From an uncultured Planctomycetales bacterium (GTDB lineage Bacteria > Planctomycetota > Planctomycetia > Isosphaerales > Isosphaeraceae): a stretch of DNA of 33,565 bases. The stretch covers positions 1 to 33,565 of the forward strand of contig CAIYJE010000103.1 of the NCBI GenBank assembly GCA_903926465.1, given 5' to 3'. Positions within the stretch are counted from its first letter, which is position 1, and each line of letters begins with the position of its first letter. The notes under the pieces were generated by a model, which ran no database searches, was not told the DNA's origin, and was given only the letters and a program-made list of their open reading frames with translations. A program made the translations under genes and the position numbers. Positions 18,083 through 26,701 of this stretch are shown here, one piece after another.

Positions 18083-18811
18083 TTACTTCGGCTTGGCTGG
18101 GGCTGCTTCAAAGGTCAGCTTGCCGTAATCTTCGTACCGGTGAAAGCTGCCCACGGTCAGTGGGGCCGAGCTGGTCAGAACCGGCTGGGTTCCTTCCGGG
18201 CCGAAGTCATACCGGCAAAGCGCAAAGGTCCACACGTCGCCGGGCTTCGGCTTGCCGCCGGTGGGTGCAAAAAAGGTCCAAGGAATTTTTCCCTCAACCG
18301 TCCAGCTTCCGTCGATATCCCCCGGCGTATCCAAGGTGCCGTCAAGAGTGGCCACGGCCGTCATCCCAGAAGGCGGTTTTACGGCCTGCTCTTCAAATGA
18401 TGCTCCTCGTTTGGCGAACGGAATTTCCAGAATCACCGATCGTGGGTTGGCCTGAAGTTCATAGTATGCCGGGGCACCTACCGATGGCTTGAAGAACATC
18501 TCGAACACGTCGCCATTCCACAGGTGGTCGTTTCGCTTGGTGCCAAACGCCTTCAGTTCTGTGTCGGTCATGGTTGCCGAGAAGTAGAGGTTCTCGTCGT
18601 CCCAGATCAGCTTGGCCTTGGTCGAGCCGGTCGAGGGCTTGCCCTCCCAGTACGTGGGGAATTTGTCGATGAGCTGGCCCTCGCTCCAGCAGGGGTCGTT
18701 TAGCTTGCCGTCGATCTTCGGCCCCTCGGCCACCTTACGGCATGCCGATTTCAGAGTTGCTTCTGGCTTTTCTGCCAGAACTACCAGAATCGCCAGTTGC
18801 AAGAGCATCAT
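18083..18811 (-). CDS. secreted CBM9-like (DOMON-fold) protein
   Basis: 242 residues from the ATG at 18811; the GTG at 18886 would place 25 polar residues before the signal peptide. MMLLQLAILVVLA is a short export signal. The mature protein is a single carbohydrate-binding family 9-like domain: it begins with the family's PKIDGKLNDPCW strand, then AKLIWDDENLYFSATM, FEMFFKP and WTVEGKIPW, and ends with HRYEDYGKLTF. Such domains bind sugars or cofactors outside the cytoplasm; no catalytic domain is attached. It is a distant paralogue of the divergent gene at 19216 and converges on repeat array A. Confidence 0.82.
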   Translation of the reverse strand: MMLLQLAILVVLAEKPEATLKSACRKVAEGPKIDGKLNDPCWSEGQLIDKFPTYWEGKPSTGSTKAKLIWDDENLYFSATMTDTELKAFGTKRNDHLWNGDVFEMFFKPSVGAPAYYELQANPRSVILEIPFAKRGASFEEQAVKPPSGMTAVATLDGTLDTPGDIDGSWTVEGKIPWTFFAPTGGKPKPGDVWTFALCRYDFGPEGTQPVLTSSAPLTVGSFHRYEDYGKLTFEAAPAKPK

Positions 18812-19215
18812 CGCGTGGCTTCCCTTTGATCTGTGACTAATCTGTGCGCTGTCTGCTTGGGCGTCTCGGTCTTGAGAATAGACCACCCGGTAAGAAAGAA
18901 AAAGGGGTCAGGACTCTCAGGCAATGGCCTGACCCTGAGCCAATTCTGGGTTCTGTTCCAGGCAGCTCAAACTCTGGGCCGTGCCAGGTCTTGAAGGTAA
19001 GGAAATCCAGGTCAGGAACCTGAAGGCCCTCTTGCCCGGGTCGGTTGGCGAGCAGTTCCGTAGGGTGGAAGGAAACGCCCCGGTTGGTCTCTGAGCTCTG
19101 CCTTATCGGGTTTCTTTGGAAGCCAGGGAATACGGCTGTATGTTGTTGTTGGGCATCAAGATGAAGTTATGATGAGCTTGCAGCACCCGCCATCGAGTTC
19201 ATAAGGAAATGCGCA
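18812..19215. promoter_or_regulatory. divergent intergenic region of the CBM9 pair
   Basis: These 404 bp separate two divergent CBM9-like genes and hold both promoters. I see no clear -35/-10 pair. An inverted repeat GGGTCAGG ... CCTGACCC (18905-18912 and 18928-18935) lies about 95 bp upstream of the minus-strand start, in its leader or promoter. No open frame here looks real. Confidence 0.4.
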
Positions 19216-20334
19216 ATGAAGTCTCGACCAAGCCGGCTGAATTCTCGTAGGGTCTTTTTGTTTCTTGTTGGCTGGACCCTTGTTCCATCGTTCGCCTGGG
19301 CACAGATGGCCGGCGATTGGGATTTCATGCGATCATTGATGCCGCGTGATTATCACTGCGTGCAAGTGAAGGAATCGCCTGAAATTGATGGCAAGCTCAA
19401 TGATGCCGTGTGGGGCAGTGCGTCTTGGACCGAGCCGTTTGTGGATATTGAGGGGCCTGTTCGGCCTGATCCACGCCAGCCCACCCGAGCCAAGATGGTT
19501 TGGGATGCGAAGGGGCTTTACATTGGCGCGGAATTGACGGAGGCCCACCTGGTGGGGACGCTCACCGAGCATGATTGCGTCATTTTTCAGGACAATGACT
19601 TTGAAGTTTTTGTCGATCCAGATGGCGATCATCATCATTATTTAGAGCTGGAACTGAATGCGCTGAATACCACCTGGGACCTTTACTTGCCCAAGCCTTA
19701 TAAAGACGGTGGCACGGCTGAGAACAAGTGGGAGTTTGAGGGGATGAAGACAGCCGTTCATCTTAATGGGACGATCAACGATCCCTCAGATCAGGATCGC
19801 GGTTGGAGCGTGGAAATTTTCCTGCCCTGGTCTTCCTTGCAAAAGCATTCCACCAAGTCTTTGCCACCGAAGCTGGGCGACTTCATGCGTCTCGGGTTTT
19901 CGCGAGTCCAATGGCAGTGGAATATTGTGGATGGCAAGTACAAGAAGGTGGAAGGAACGAAGGAAGACAACTGGATCTGGTCGGCTCAGGGCATTATTGA
20001 CATGCACCGGCCCGAGCGGTGGGGCTATGTGGTTTTTGTGGGGGCAGAGAATCCCGCGGTTGAGATTAAAACCCGAGATTGGATTGCCGTGGAAAACCAG
20101 TTGATGGAGATCTATCACCGGCAACGTACGTTCCATTCCAAAAATGGACGTTATGCGGGCGACCTTCCTGAACTGAAGATCGAACCGGCCGTGCTCGAAT
20201 CTCTCTCTGGTGTACAAATGAGCCTGACGGCCGACGGCTTTGTGGCCCAGGTTGTGGTTGGGTCGAAGCCAGGCGGGGCTACCCGCTGGCTCGTTCGCCA
20301 AGACTCCAGGATGTGGTCTGAGCCGGTCCAGTAA
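19216..20334 (+). CDS. secreted CBM9-like protein with C-terminal extension
   Basis: 372 residues; AAGGAA 7 bp before the ATG supports this start. The signal peptide (RRVFLFLVGWTLVPSFAWA) is probably cut after AWA. The CBM9-like domain covers about 45-270: SPEIDGKLNDAVWGSASW, AKMVWDAKGLYIGAEL, DNDFEVFVDPDGDHHHYLELE, GWSVEIFLPWSSL, and the closing HRPERWGYVVF. Residues 285-372 form an extra domain of unknown role with an Arg/Tyr-rich helix (VENQLMEIYHRQRTFHSKNG) and strands, resembling tails seen on other planctomycete CBM9 proteins. It probably acts outside the cytoplasm in carbohydrate recognition. A hairpin follows the stop codon. Confidence 0.85.
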   Translation: MKSRPSRLNSRRVFLFLVGWTLVPSFAWAQMAGDWDFMRSLMPRDYHCVQVKESPEIDGKLNDAVWGSASWTEPFVDIEGPVRPDPRQPTRAKMVWDAKGLYIGAELTEAHLVGTLTEHDCVIFQDNDFEVFVDPDGDHHHYLELELNALNTTWDLYLPKPYKDGGTAENKWEFEGMKTAVHLNGTINDPSDQDRGWSVEIFLPWSSLQKHSTKSLPPKLGDFMRLGFSRVQWQWNIVDGKYKKVEGTKEDNWIWSAQGIIDMHRPERWGYVVFVGAENPAVEIKTRDWIAVENQLMEIYHRQRTFHSKNGRYAGDLPELKIEPAVLESLSGVQMSLTADGFVAQVVVGSKPGGATRWLVRQDSRMWSEPVQ

Positions 20335-21233
20335 GAGTTAGCGTAACCATTCCGCCCGAATGAGAAGCATTGAGATCCGGCAGAATCCGTTCTGTAAAAG
20401 ACGGTTCTGTCGGACCTGGGACCAAGAAATCCTGTAAATGTCTTACGGATCTTGCGAGCCGTGAACTGCGTTCACCAAGGCCAATCCTTTCAGGAGCAAG
20501 AACTTGACCTGGCAAGTCGAGCGACTTTGTCAGAACCGCCCTTCAAGGATGTAAGGCATGGGGTGCCCCCTCAAGCAAGCGGTTCGGGCTGGGCTGCTGG
20601 TACCGGGCCTTCCCCCCGCAGCAAAGCCATGAACTTTGTTTTACGCAGTTACACTGAATAATTCCGGAATCGCAAAAGTTTTTACGGGATGAGGTTGGGC
20701 CCCAAGCCGTGATAAGTGAGAGGGTCCCGTCAGCTCGGGGTCGGATGGAATCAGGCCTGAAACATGGCTCTTGAACGTATATTCGTTCGGCTGAAACATA
20801 GTTGGCGAACGAATCAGGCTAATGAATGCAGAAGTGTGGATTGTGTGGAAAGCAAAAATCGCGGCTGCTCTCGGCTGGATTGCGCTGTGTAATATTTGTT
20901 TGATATTTATGACTGCCTCCTAGAAACTTGAAGGTTTTTTTTTTGATATACGCTTGGGGTCTGGCAAACCTATGATCCTTATGTTAAGGAATATTCATAG
21001 AGGTTCCTGTGAGATTTCACAGACCTTTGGAAATGGCCAAGCGTTCCTTTGCAGCTCATGGGAATTTCGCATCGATTAGACGGTCAACACTACAAGATCC
21101 CTTCAGGATGGGAGAGAGGAGAGGAATGATTCAGTTGGCGGTCGGGTGATTTCGTTAATACGAAGTCAAAAGCATCCTGGCCCATTGGCTCTTCATTTTT
21201 TTCATCACAGATCCAGAACGGAGACGGTAGACA
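20335..21233. other. 0.9 kb intergenic region before the DUF1559 gene
   Basis: No credible gene is visible. The stretch holds the terminator-like hairpin of the CBM9 gene, a run of ten T at 20935-20944, and an inverted repeat CTGTGA-N4-TCACAG (21007-21022). The inverted repeat resembles a CRP half-site pair but with spacing 4 rather than 6. The last part should be the promoter and leader of the DUF1559 gene; TTGATA at 20943 and TATGAT at 20971 are 22 bp apart, too far for a standard sigma-70 pair. Confidence 0.4.
20377..20413 (+). terminator. terminator-like hairpin after CBM9 gene
   Basis: Arms CCGGCAGAA and TTCTGTCGG pair with one G-T wobble, with a second inner stem CCGT/ACGG. It starts 43 bp after the stop codon. 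No T-tract follows, so it may stabilise the transcript end rather than terminate by itself. Confidence 0.5.
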
Positions 21234-22298
21234 ATGGCTTCTACTCGCAAGGTTTCCAAGGGTTTTACCCTTATTGAGTTGTTGGTTGTTATCTCGATCA
21301 TCGGTGTTCTCGTCTCTTTGCTTCTTCCAGCCGTGCAGTCGGCCCGAGAAGCTGCCCGTCGTGCTCAGTGCGTGAACAACCTGAAGCAGTTGGGCCTCGC
21401 CTTTCATAACTATGAGAGTCGGAACGGCTCGTTCCCTCTTTCGGCCATGGCTTCTACCCCTAGCGCTGGCTGGGGTGCTTGGGGCAACAACGGTATGACC
21501 TGGCGGCAGTTGATCTTGCCTGAACTCGAACAGGGCACGATCTACAATTCGATCAACTTCAGCTTCCATATGGGTGGCGATGAAGGCAATGCCATGCGTA
21601 CCGCCTGGATGACCGTTCAGAAGGTGTTCCTTTGCCCTTCGGATTCGGATTACCCAGAAGGCTTCGCACCACTCAACGACATGAACCGTGGTTCGTTCCC
21701 CATGTTCTCGCCTCCGGGCGTGGACAAGGTTCACGTCACGAACTACAACATGAGCTTTGGTGACAACTACGCCATTGGCGGCCTGGCTAATGGTGGTGTT
21801 AACCCTTGGGAATCTCCTTGCACCGGCACCGTTCCTCAGATCGGCCAGCCCGGTTTCTGGGGCACGACCTACGATTGTGCCATCTCCAACGCCAATGGTG
21901 GCGGTCAGATGCGTGGTTTTGCTGACTACCGCACCGGCCAGCCTCCAGCCACGGTGGCAAGTGTACGTGACGGTCTTAGCAACACGGTACTCGTTGGTGA
22001 AGTTCTGCCTAGCCAGGATGCCAACAACGAACTGTTCACCGCCACGGGCGCTGCTTCGGGCATGACGCTGCCGTTCAACCTCAAGACCGACAAGCCTGGT
22101 GATGGTTTTGGTAACGCCAACTTCCAGAGCCGATCCAGCTATGCTGCTCGTGGCTTCAAGAGCCACCACCCAGGTGGTCTGAACATGCTCTTCGCAGACG
22201 GTTCTGTGAAGTACATGAAGAGCTCAACCTCCCCTGTGGTCCGGTGTGCACTGGGCAGCCGCAGCGGTGGTGAAGTTATCAGCGCCAGCGATTATTGA
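21234..22298 (+). CDS. DUF1559 prepilin-like protein with N-methylation motif
   Basis: 354 residues; GGAG 10 bp upstream supports the ATG. The type IV prepilin cleavage motif is complete: KG|FTLIELLVV at about 9-19, with Glu at +5, then a hydrophobic helix IIGVLVSLLLPAVQSAREAARR. Cleavage after Gly by a prepilin peptidase is expected. The DUF1559 body follows (CVNNLKQLGLAFHNYES), and near the C-terminus is the family's H-X9-DG motif, HHPGGLNMLFADGS. Planctomycetes carry many such paralogues, thought to be pseudopilin-like surface or secretion components; their exact role is unknown. The lipoprotein gene 160 bp downstream is the usual partner. Codon use is biased towards GC-ending codons, suggesting good expression. 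Confidence 0.95.
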   Translation: MASTRKVSKGFTLIELLVVISIIGVLVSLLLPAVQSAREAARRAQCVNNLKQLGLAFHNYESRNGSFPLSAMASTPSAGWGAWGNNGMTWRQLILPELEQGTIYNSINFSFHMGGDEGNAMRTAWMTVQKVFLCPSDSDYPEGFAPLNDMNRGSFPMFSPPGVDKVHVTNYNMSFGDNYAIGGLANGGVNPWESPCTGTVPQIGQPGFWGTTYDCAISNANGGGQMRGFADYRTGQPPATVASVRDGLSNTVLVGEVLPSQDANNELFTATGAASGMTLPFNLKTDKPGDGFGNANFQSRSSYAARGFKSHHPGGLNMLFADGSVKYMKSSTSPVVRCALGSRSGGEVISASDY

Positions 22299-22313
22299 TC
22301 CAAGTTTGGTTGG

Positions 22314-22343
22314 TTGACTGGTTGTCTTTTGACCCCCAGTCAA
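22314..22343 (+). terminator. hairpin after DUF1559 gene
   Basis: TTGACTGG and CCAGTCAA form a perfect 8-bp stem with a 14-nt loop, 16 bp after the stop. A TTTTTT run occurs only about 20 bp later, so this may attenuate rather than end transcription into the lipoprotein gene. Confidence 0.4.
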
Positions 22344-22459
22344 TTCGATCATTGGTGGATTGATTTTTTCGGATGATTCCAGGGTGTGGGGGCTGGCTTC
22401 CATCCCCTGGAATTATTTTTTACATTACCGTGCATTCAAACACAGTCAGGCCGAGGAAC

Positions 22460-22978
22460 ATGGATTTTTCACTCCTCAAGAAGCTTCGCAACGTGGTTTT
22501 CTCTGCCATGTGCGGAATGCTTTTCTTCTCGGGTTGTTCCGATGATGGCATCGGTAAACGATACTCTGTCACGGGAACGGTGAACTACGCTGGCAAGCCC
22601 GTACCCAACGCCCAGATCACATTCAAGCCCGTCGACGACAAGGCCAAGGGCTCTCGTGGCGCTTACGGCGAAGTCAAAGATGGCAAGTACACGCTGACCA
22701 CTTCCGATCCGGGAGACGGAGCTCTTGTTGGAAATTACCTGGTCTCAATTCAGGATATTCAGGTTGACCTGAAGGCGATTGAGGGAGAGACCTCTGAGAT
22801 GGCCAAGAAGAAGAAATTCGAGATGCCTGCGGGCTTTGTTGATCCCGTGATGGCAGCCAAGGCGGCCAAGAAGGCCAAGAACGGCGTTCCCGCCAAGTAT
22901 GGTAGCCCACAGACATCAACCCTGAAGGCCGAAGTCAAGGCTCAGTCCAACACGATCGACTTCGAACTCGTAGATTGA
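22460..22978 (+). CDS. small lipoprotein with carboxypeptidase-regulatory/transthyretin-like fold
   Basis: 172 residues from the ATG at 22460, chosen because it gives a lipoprotein signal: basic LLKKLRN, hydrophobic VVFSAMCGMLF, and lipobox FSGC with Cys at about 26. The mature part begins YSVTGTVNYAGKPVPNAQITFKP, the typical first strands of a carboxypeptidase-regulatory-like (transthyretin-type) beta sandwich, then GAYGEVKDGKYTLTT and GALVGNYLVSI. A Lys/Ala-rich insertion (AAKAAKKAKNG) precedes the last strand. Proteins of this type follow DUF1559 genes in many planctomycetes, so it probably works with that protein at the cell surface. Function is not known. Confidence 0.85.
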   Translation: MDFSLLKKLRNVVFSAMCGMLFFSGCSDDGIGKRYSVTGTVNYAGKPVPNAQITFKPVDDKAKGSRGAYGEVKDGKYTLTTSDPGDGALVGNYLVSIQDIQVDLKAIEGETSEMAKKKKFEMPAGFVDPVMAAKAAKKAKNGVPAKYGSPQTSTLKAEVKAQSNTIDFELVD

Positions 22979-22988
22979 TCAATTGCGG

Positions 22989-23017
22989 ACCGGAAAGGCC
23001 ACATCTGCTTTTCCGGT
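22989..23017 (+). terminator. terminator-like hairpin after lipoprotein gene
   Basis: ACCGGAAA and TTTCCGGT form a perfect 8-bp stem with a 13-nt loop, 10 bp after the stop codon. A second perfect inverted repeat, ATGACTCC (23028-23035) and GGAGTCAT (23056-23063), follows at once. Confidence 0.5.
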
Positions 23018-23147
23018 GTTCTGGCAGATGACTCCTCGTCCAACAAAATTGGCGTGGAGTCATTGACCGCAGGATTGGGAGCCGAAATCCCAAGACGTTC
23101 GGGTTGTGAGTTTTTCCAAGAATCTCTGCTTTTACAGGAAACGTGAA

Positions 23148-24374
23148 ATGGTAGATCGGTACCCCTGTGGAACTCCTTCCCGTCGTTCCTTTCTTTCCGC
23201 CATGGCTGCGGCCGTTCCCATCATCGAGGGATACCGGAACGTTTCCGCGAGCGAACCGATTCCGCTGATTCAAGTGCCGGGCACGGTTGTCGAGAATCTT
23301 GGCATTCCGGGTCCGTACCCGGGCCGGGTGATTGAGGTTCGGAATCCGGCCATGATGAATGCCGGGACCAAGAGTCGAGAAGCGATCAAGCAGACCGTTG
23401 CCCGGGGGATGAAAGACCTGACCGGAGCCGATGACGATGTCCAGGCTTGGCGTCGATTCTTTGAACCGGGCGATGTGGTTGGCATCAAAGTTGTGCCAAA
23501 CGGGCACCCACTCGCTCCCACGTCGCCAGAGCTGGTGCTGGAGGTCATTGAAGGGCTCAAGTCTGCCGGCGTGAAAACCAAAGATATGATTGTTTATGAC
23601 CGATACCGTGGCGAGTTCATGCCGCCCGAGTATCACAAAATTCTTCCGCCCGAGGTCCTTTGGGGCGGCCTGACCCCCGGTGGAGGTTCCCAGACCACTC
23701 TCGATTTCCCGGAAGCCAAGGACGATCCCACCGCGGGCTATGACCGCGATGAATTCGTGCATATGGACATCGTGAATTCTGGAGATGATCCCAAGGATGA
23801 CCGCAATTTCCGGTCGCACCTTGGTCTGCTGATCACCAAACGTGTGAATAAGCTGGTCATGCTACCCTGTTTGAAGGATCACGGTTCCGCAGGGGTCACG
23901 GGGGCCCTGAAGAACATCAGCCACGGATCGGTGAACAACGTGGCCCGTTCTCACAGCACGCCCGACACGAACGTTTGTAATCAGTTTATTCCCAACGTTG
24001 TGAATCACCCCATCCTTCGCAAGAAGGTGGTGTTGCACATCATGGACGGTATCACGGGGATCTTTAACAAGGGACCGTTCGGGAATATTCCCGAATTCGC
24101 CTGGCAATACAACGCTATGTTTTTTGCGACCGATCCCGTGGCGATGGACCGCGTGGAATGGAACATTATTGACGCTAAACGCAAGGAAAAGAACCTGCCG
24201 CCAGTGGCTGCCACGGGTCGAGACGCCCTGGATCCACTGAGCAATGAAGGGTTTGCCGTGCGTCAACCGCAGCACATTACACTGGCTGCCAACCTGGGGC
24301 TTGGATTCGCAGATTTCAAGTCGCCTCGGGGGCGTCGGTTCTCAATCAATCACCAGGTGGTCAATATCGCCTGA
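23148..24374 (+). CDS. Tat-exported DUF362 protein
   Basis: 408 residues from the ATG at 23148, supported by AGGAAA about 7 bp upstream; the in-frame GTG at 23106 would put 14 residues ahead of the leader. The N-terminus has a twin-arginine leader, SRRSFLSAMAAAVP. The rest is DUF362-like: GDVVGIKVVPNG, ELVLEVIEGLKSAGV, the hallmark MLPCLKDHGSAGVTGALKNISHG, and ATDPVAMDRVEWNII. DUF362 domains are sometimes joined to 4Fe-4S domains, but none is seen here. Two Cys residues in the mature protein are isolated. The biochemical function of the family is unknown, and Tat export suggests it folds before transport. It is a single gene followed by a hairpin. Confidence 0.88.
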   Translation: MVDRYPCGTPSRRSFLSAMAAAVPIIEGYRNVSASEPIPLIQVPGTVVENLGIPGPYPGRVIEVRNPAMMNAGTKSREAIKQTVARGMKDLTGADDDVQAWRRFFEPGDVVGIKVVPNGHPLAPTSPELVLEVIEGLKSAGVKTKDMIVYDRYRGEFMPPEYHKILPPEVLWGGLTPGGGSQTTLDFPEAKDDPTAGYDRDEFVHMDIVNSGDDPKDDRNFRSHLGLLITKRVNKLVMLPCLKDHGSAGVTGALKNISHGSVNNVARSHSTPDTNVCNQFIPNVVNHPILRKKVVLHIMDGITGIFNKGPFGNIPEFAWQYNAMFFATDPVAMDRVEWNIIDAKRKEKNLPPVAATGRDALDPLSNEGFAVRQPQHITLAANLGLGFADFKSPRGRRFSINHQVVNIA

Positions 24375-24842
24375 ACCTCGTCCTGTGCCACGGGCAGAAT
24401 GGGAACCGTTCTGCCCATGGCGCTTTCGTGACATTCAAGGGCTTAACTACCAGGATTTGGGTGCATGGAATCGCTCTTCTACCATGGTTTCAGTTGTGGC
24501 CATGTTTACCAACCCAATCCTGTGGCCGGGTTTAGGCGGATTTCAGTGCCTGGAAACTGGAAACCGTATAATGGGAACCGGCGCAACCTTTAGAAGCTGA
24601 ATTGGGCCATGCCGGTTCTTGGAGGGGCTCGCAACGGTTCCGGGATTTCATTTTGCTTCTGGGCTTGGCAACCGAGAAAGCTGAGAACGAGGGTCTTCTC
24701 TGCCGCAAGCCATGGTTTTGGTCAGCTTTGGTTGCTTGATTTGGTCCTGGAAAACATTGCAAATTAAGATTTCAAGAAGCCTGATCTCATTGGAAAACTC
24801 GCAAAACTAGGGCCTTGGGGAGATTGCAACGGGTTCACTCAC
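24375..24842. other. intergenic region before the cytochrome gene
   Basis: Apart from the hairpin at its left end these 468 bp show no gene. The short open frame across it has no family features. It must contain the promoter for the cytochrome/TPR pair; I see no clear motif and no strong Shine-Dalgarno sequence before 24843. Confidence 0.4.
24388..24420 (+). terminator. terminator-like hairpin after DUF362 gene
   Basis: GGGCAGAA and TTCTGCCC form a perfect 8-bp stem, extended past one mismatch by CCA/TGG, starting 14 bp after the stop. There is no T-tract. Confidence 0.55.
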
Positions 24843-26684
24843 ATGACGATGAAAGCTACCAGTTCTTCCCGACGCCTGATTGCCTTGGTTTCGGCAACCT
24901 TCCTGGCTTTCGTTGCAATTCTGGTGGTGGTGCGCTGGCAATTCTTTTCTACGTCGGTCCCTGAACACGCGCGGACGAGTTTTGAGCGGGGAGATTGGGA
25001 TCGCGTGATCTCGCTGACGGAAACGGTGAAACCGCAGGACGACGAGGATCTCGGTCGCCTTCGAATGCGTGCCCTTTTTCATCGTGAACGCGATGAAGAT
25101 GCCCTGGCAATCTTGCGGTGTATAGACAAAGACCACCTCGAATCCGAGGACCTGTTTCTGCTGGGCCAGGCGTTGATCCGTCGGCAAAACAAGCCGCTGG
25201 GGTGGCTCGCGATTGAGGCGGCCGGCAAGATTCAGCCCCGATCCAAAAATGCGAGTGAGTTTTTGCGTGAAGGGGGCGAGTTCCGGCAATCACTTGGGGC
25301 AACCTTGGCTCAGGTCGATAAAATTGCGAGCATTCCCGATGGCCGCGCGCTTGCCACCTTGGTTATCAGCCTGGGTTCGAAGCTCGTTACTACGGGGTCG
25401 GCGCAGTTTGAGTTCAACCAGCTTACGCGGCTGGAACGAGCGGACCTGGTCAAAATTACATCCCCCGCCGCAGCCCGGAAGGTGCTCGCCCGGATTTGCT
25501 TGGAACAGGGGGAAGCCGACGAAGCCATAATCTGCCTACGGAACCCACAAAACGAAGCGCAAGACCCGGAGACAAACTGGCTATTGAGCCGAGCGTTTTT
25601 GGTTTCTGGGCAGTTCGACAAGGCGGTTCAGGCACTCAAGGAATCGCACCCGTTTGGTGATAATAAGCCGCTCCAGAAAGAGCCTGGTCAATACGCGGGT
25701 GCTAAAAGCTGTGCGGATTGCCATGCTAATATCTTTGACTCGCAACAACAGTCTCGCCATGCCAGTACGCTTGCCCAAGATGCCGCCCTGATGTCGGCTC
25801 ACCTACCAGGGGCACCAATTCCTGATCCTGTGAATCCGCAAGTGACCCATCGCATTGAGCGCACGGGGGATCAGATCGAGGTGAGTGCCGCCTGGAATGA
25901 CAAGGTTGCCACCGGCCAGATTGAAGCGGTTTTGGGCTCAGGAAACCACGGCCAGACGATGATCGCCAAGGATCGTTCGGGCGTTCACCGGGTTCTTCGT
26001 ATCTCGTATTATGCGGGCAATGATTCCTGGGATCTCACCGAAAAGTTCCGGCCTGTTCCCAGCAATGTCGAAGGCTTTGTAGGCGATGTTCTGGGTGAGA
26101 ACGATTTTGTTTCTTGCCTGAACTGCCACTCGACCCGGTTCCCGGCCCCGCGCGTGCCAGACGGATCAGCTCTGGTAGACCGCGGCATTGGTTGTGAGCG
26201 TTGCCACGGGCCTGGCAATCATCATATCAAGGCGGTGGAGTTGGGGTTTCCAGACATGGCGATTGCGCGGCCAAGCCTTGCCAAGCCGTCTGAACGGCTG
26301 GCACTTTGTGCCCAGTGTCATATTGCCAATGGCGAGATTCCCGCGAGTGATCCCCGGTTTATTCGCTTCCAAGCCACCACGCTTCCCTACAGTCGGTGCT
26401 TCACACAGAGCGGTGGGCAACTGGATTGTGTGACCTGCCATAATCCCCATAAGAACGTCGAGACCAACCCCAAGGTATACGAAGCGAAGTGCCTGGCCTG
26501 TCATGCTTCGGAGCCTGGCGCGGCCGGTGGTCTGGCCAGCGGTATGAAAAAACTGCCTCCTTGCCCGGTGAACCGTGAAACGGGCTGCATTACCTGCCAC
26601 ATGCCGAAGGTTGAAGAGGTCATGCCCGGGACGTCCTTTTCTGATCATCATATTCGAATTCACAAGAAAACCCCGACGCCTTGA
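24843..26684 (+). CDS. membrane-anchored seven-haem cytochrome c with TPR-like N-terminal half
   Basis: 613 residues. A signal anchor lies at about 12-32 (LIALVSATFLAFVAILVVV). Residues 40-285 are helical repeats of TPR type (ALAILRCIDKDHLESEDLFLLGQALIR, WLLSRAFLVSGQFDKAVQALKE). The C-terminal part carries seven CxxCH haem c sites, with first Cys at 290, 425, 451, 489, 529, 550 and 582. Several resemble the cytochrome c554/NrfB-like pattern (CHGPGNHH, CVTCHNPH, CITCHMPKVEE). The protein should be periplasmic and move electrons, or reduce or oxidise a small substrate; there is no lysine-type CxxCK nitrite reductase site. The TPR half probably docks partners. Its stop codon overlaps a possible TTG start of the next gene, so the two are likely cotranscribed. 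Confidence 0.9.
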   Translation: MTMKATSSSRRLIALVSATFLAFVAILVVVRWQFFSTSVPEHARTSFERGDWDRVISLTETVKPQDDEDLGRLRMRALFHRERDEDALAILRCIDKDHLESEDLFLLGQALIRRQNKPLGWLAIEAAGKIQPRSKNASEFLREGGEFRQSLGATLAQVDKIASIPDGRALATLVISLGSKLVTTGSAQFEFNQLTRLERADLVKITSPAAARKVLARICLEQGEADEAIICLRNPQNEAQDPETNWLLSRAFLVSGQFDKAVQALKESHPFGDNKPLQKEPGQYAGAKSCADCHANIFDSQQQSRHASTLAQDAALMSAHLPGAPIPDPVNPQVTHRIERTGDQIEVSAAWNDKVATGQIEAVLGSGNHGQTMIAKDRSGVHRVLRISYYAGNDSWDLTEKFRPVPSNVEGFVGDVLGENDFVSCLNCHSTRFPAPRVPDGSALVDRGIGCERCHGPGNHHIKAVELGFPDMAIARPSLAKPSERLALCAQCHIANGEIPASDPRFIRFQATTLPYSRCFTQSGGQLDCVTCHNPHKNVETNPKVYEAKCLACHASEPGAAGGLASGMKKLPPCPVNRETGCITCHMPKVEEVMPGTSFSDHHIRIHKKTPTP

Positions 26685-26701
26685 ACCTCGACTTCTCTCC
26701 C

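Noticed and set aside
20943-20976. Sigma-70 promoter TTGATA / TATGAT
   Set aside because: The spacing is 22 bp rather than about 17, so I do not call a promoter.
21090-22169. 359-codon minus-strand open frame opposite the DUF1559 gene
   Set aside because: It is a shadow of a highly biased coding gene; the plus strand has a complete prepilin motif and the H-X9-DG motif, and the minus translation has no family features.
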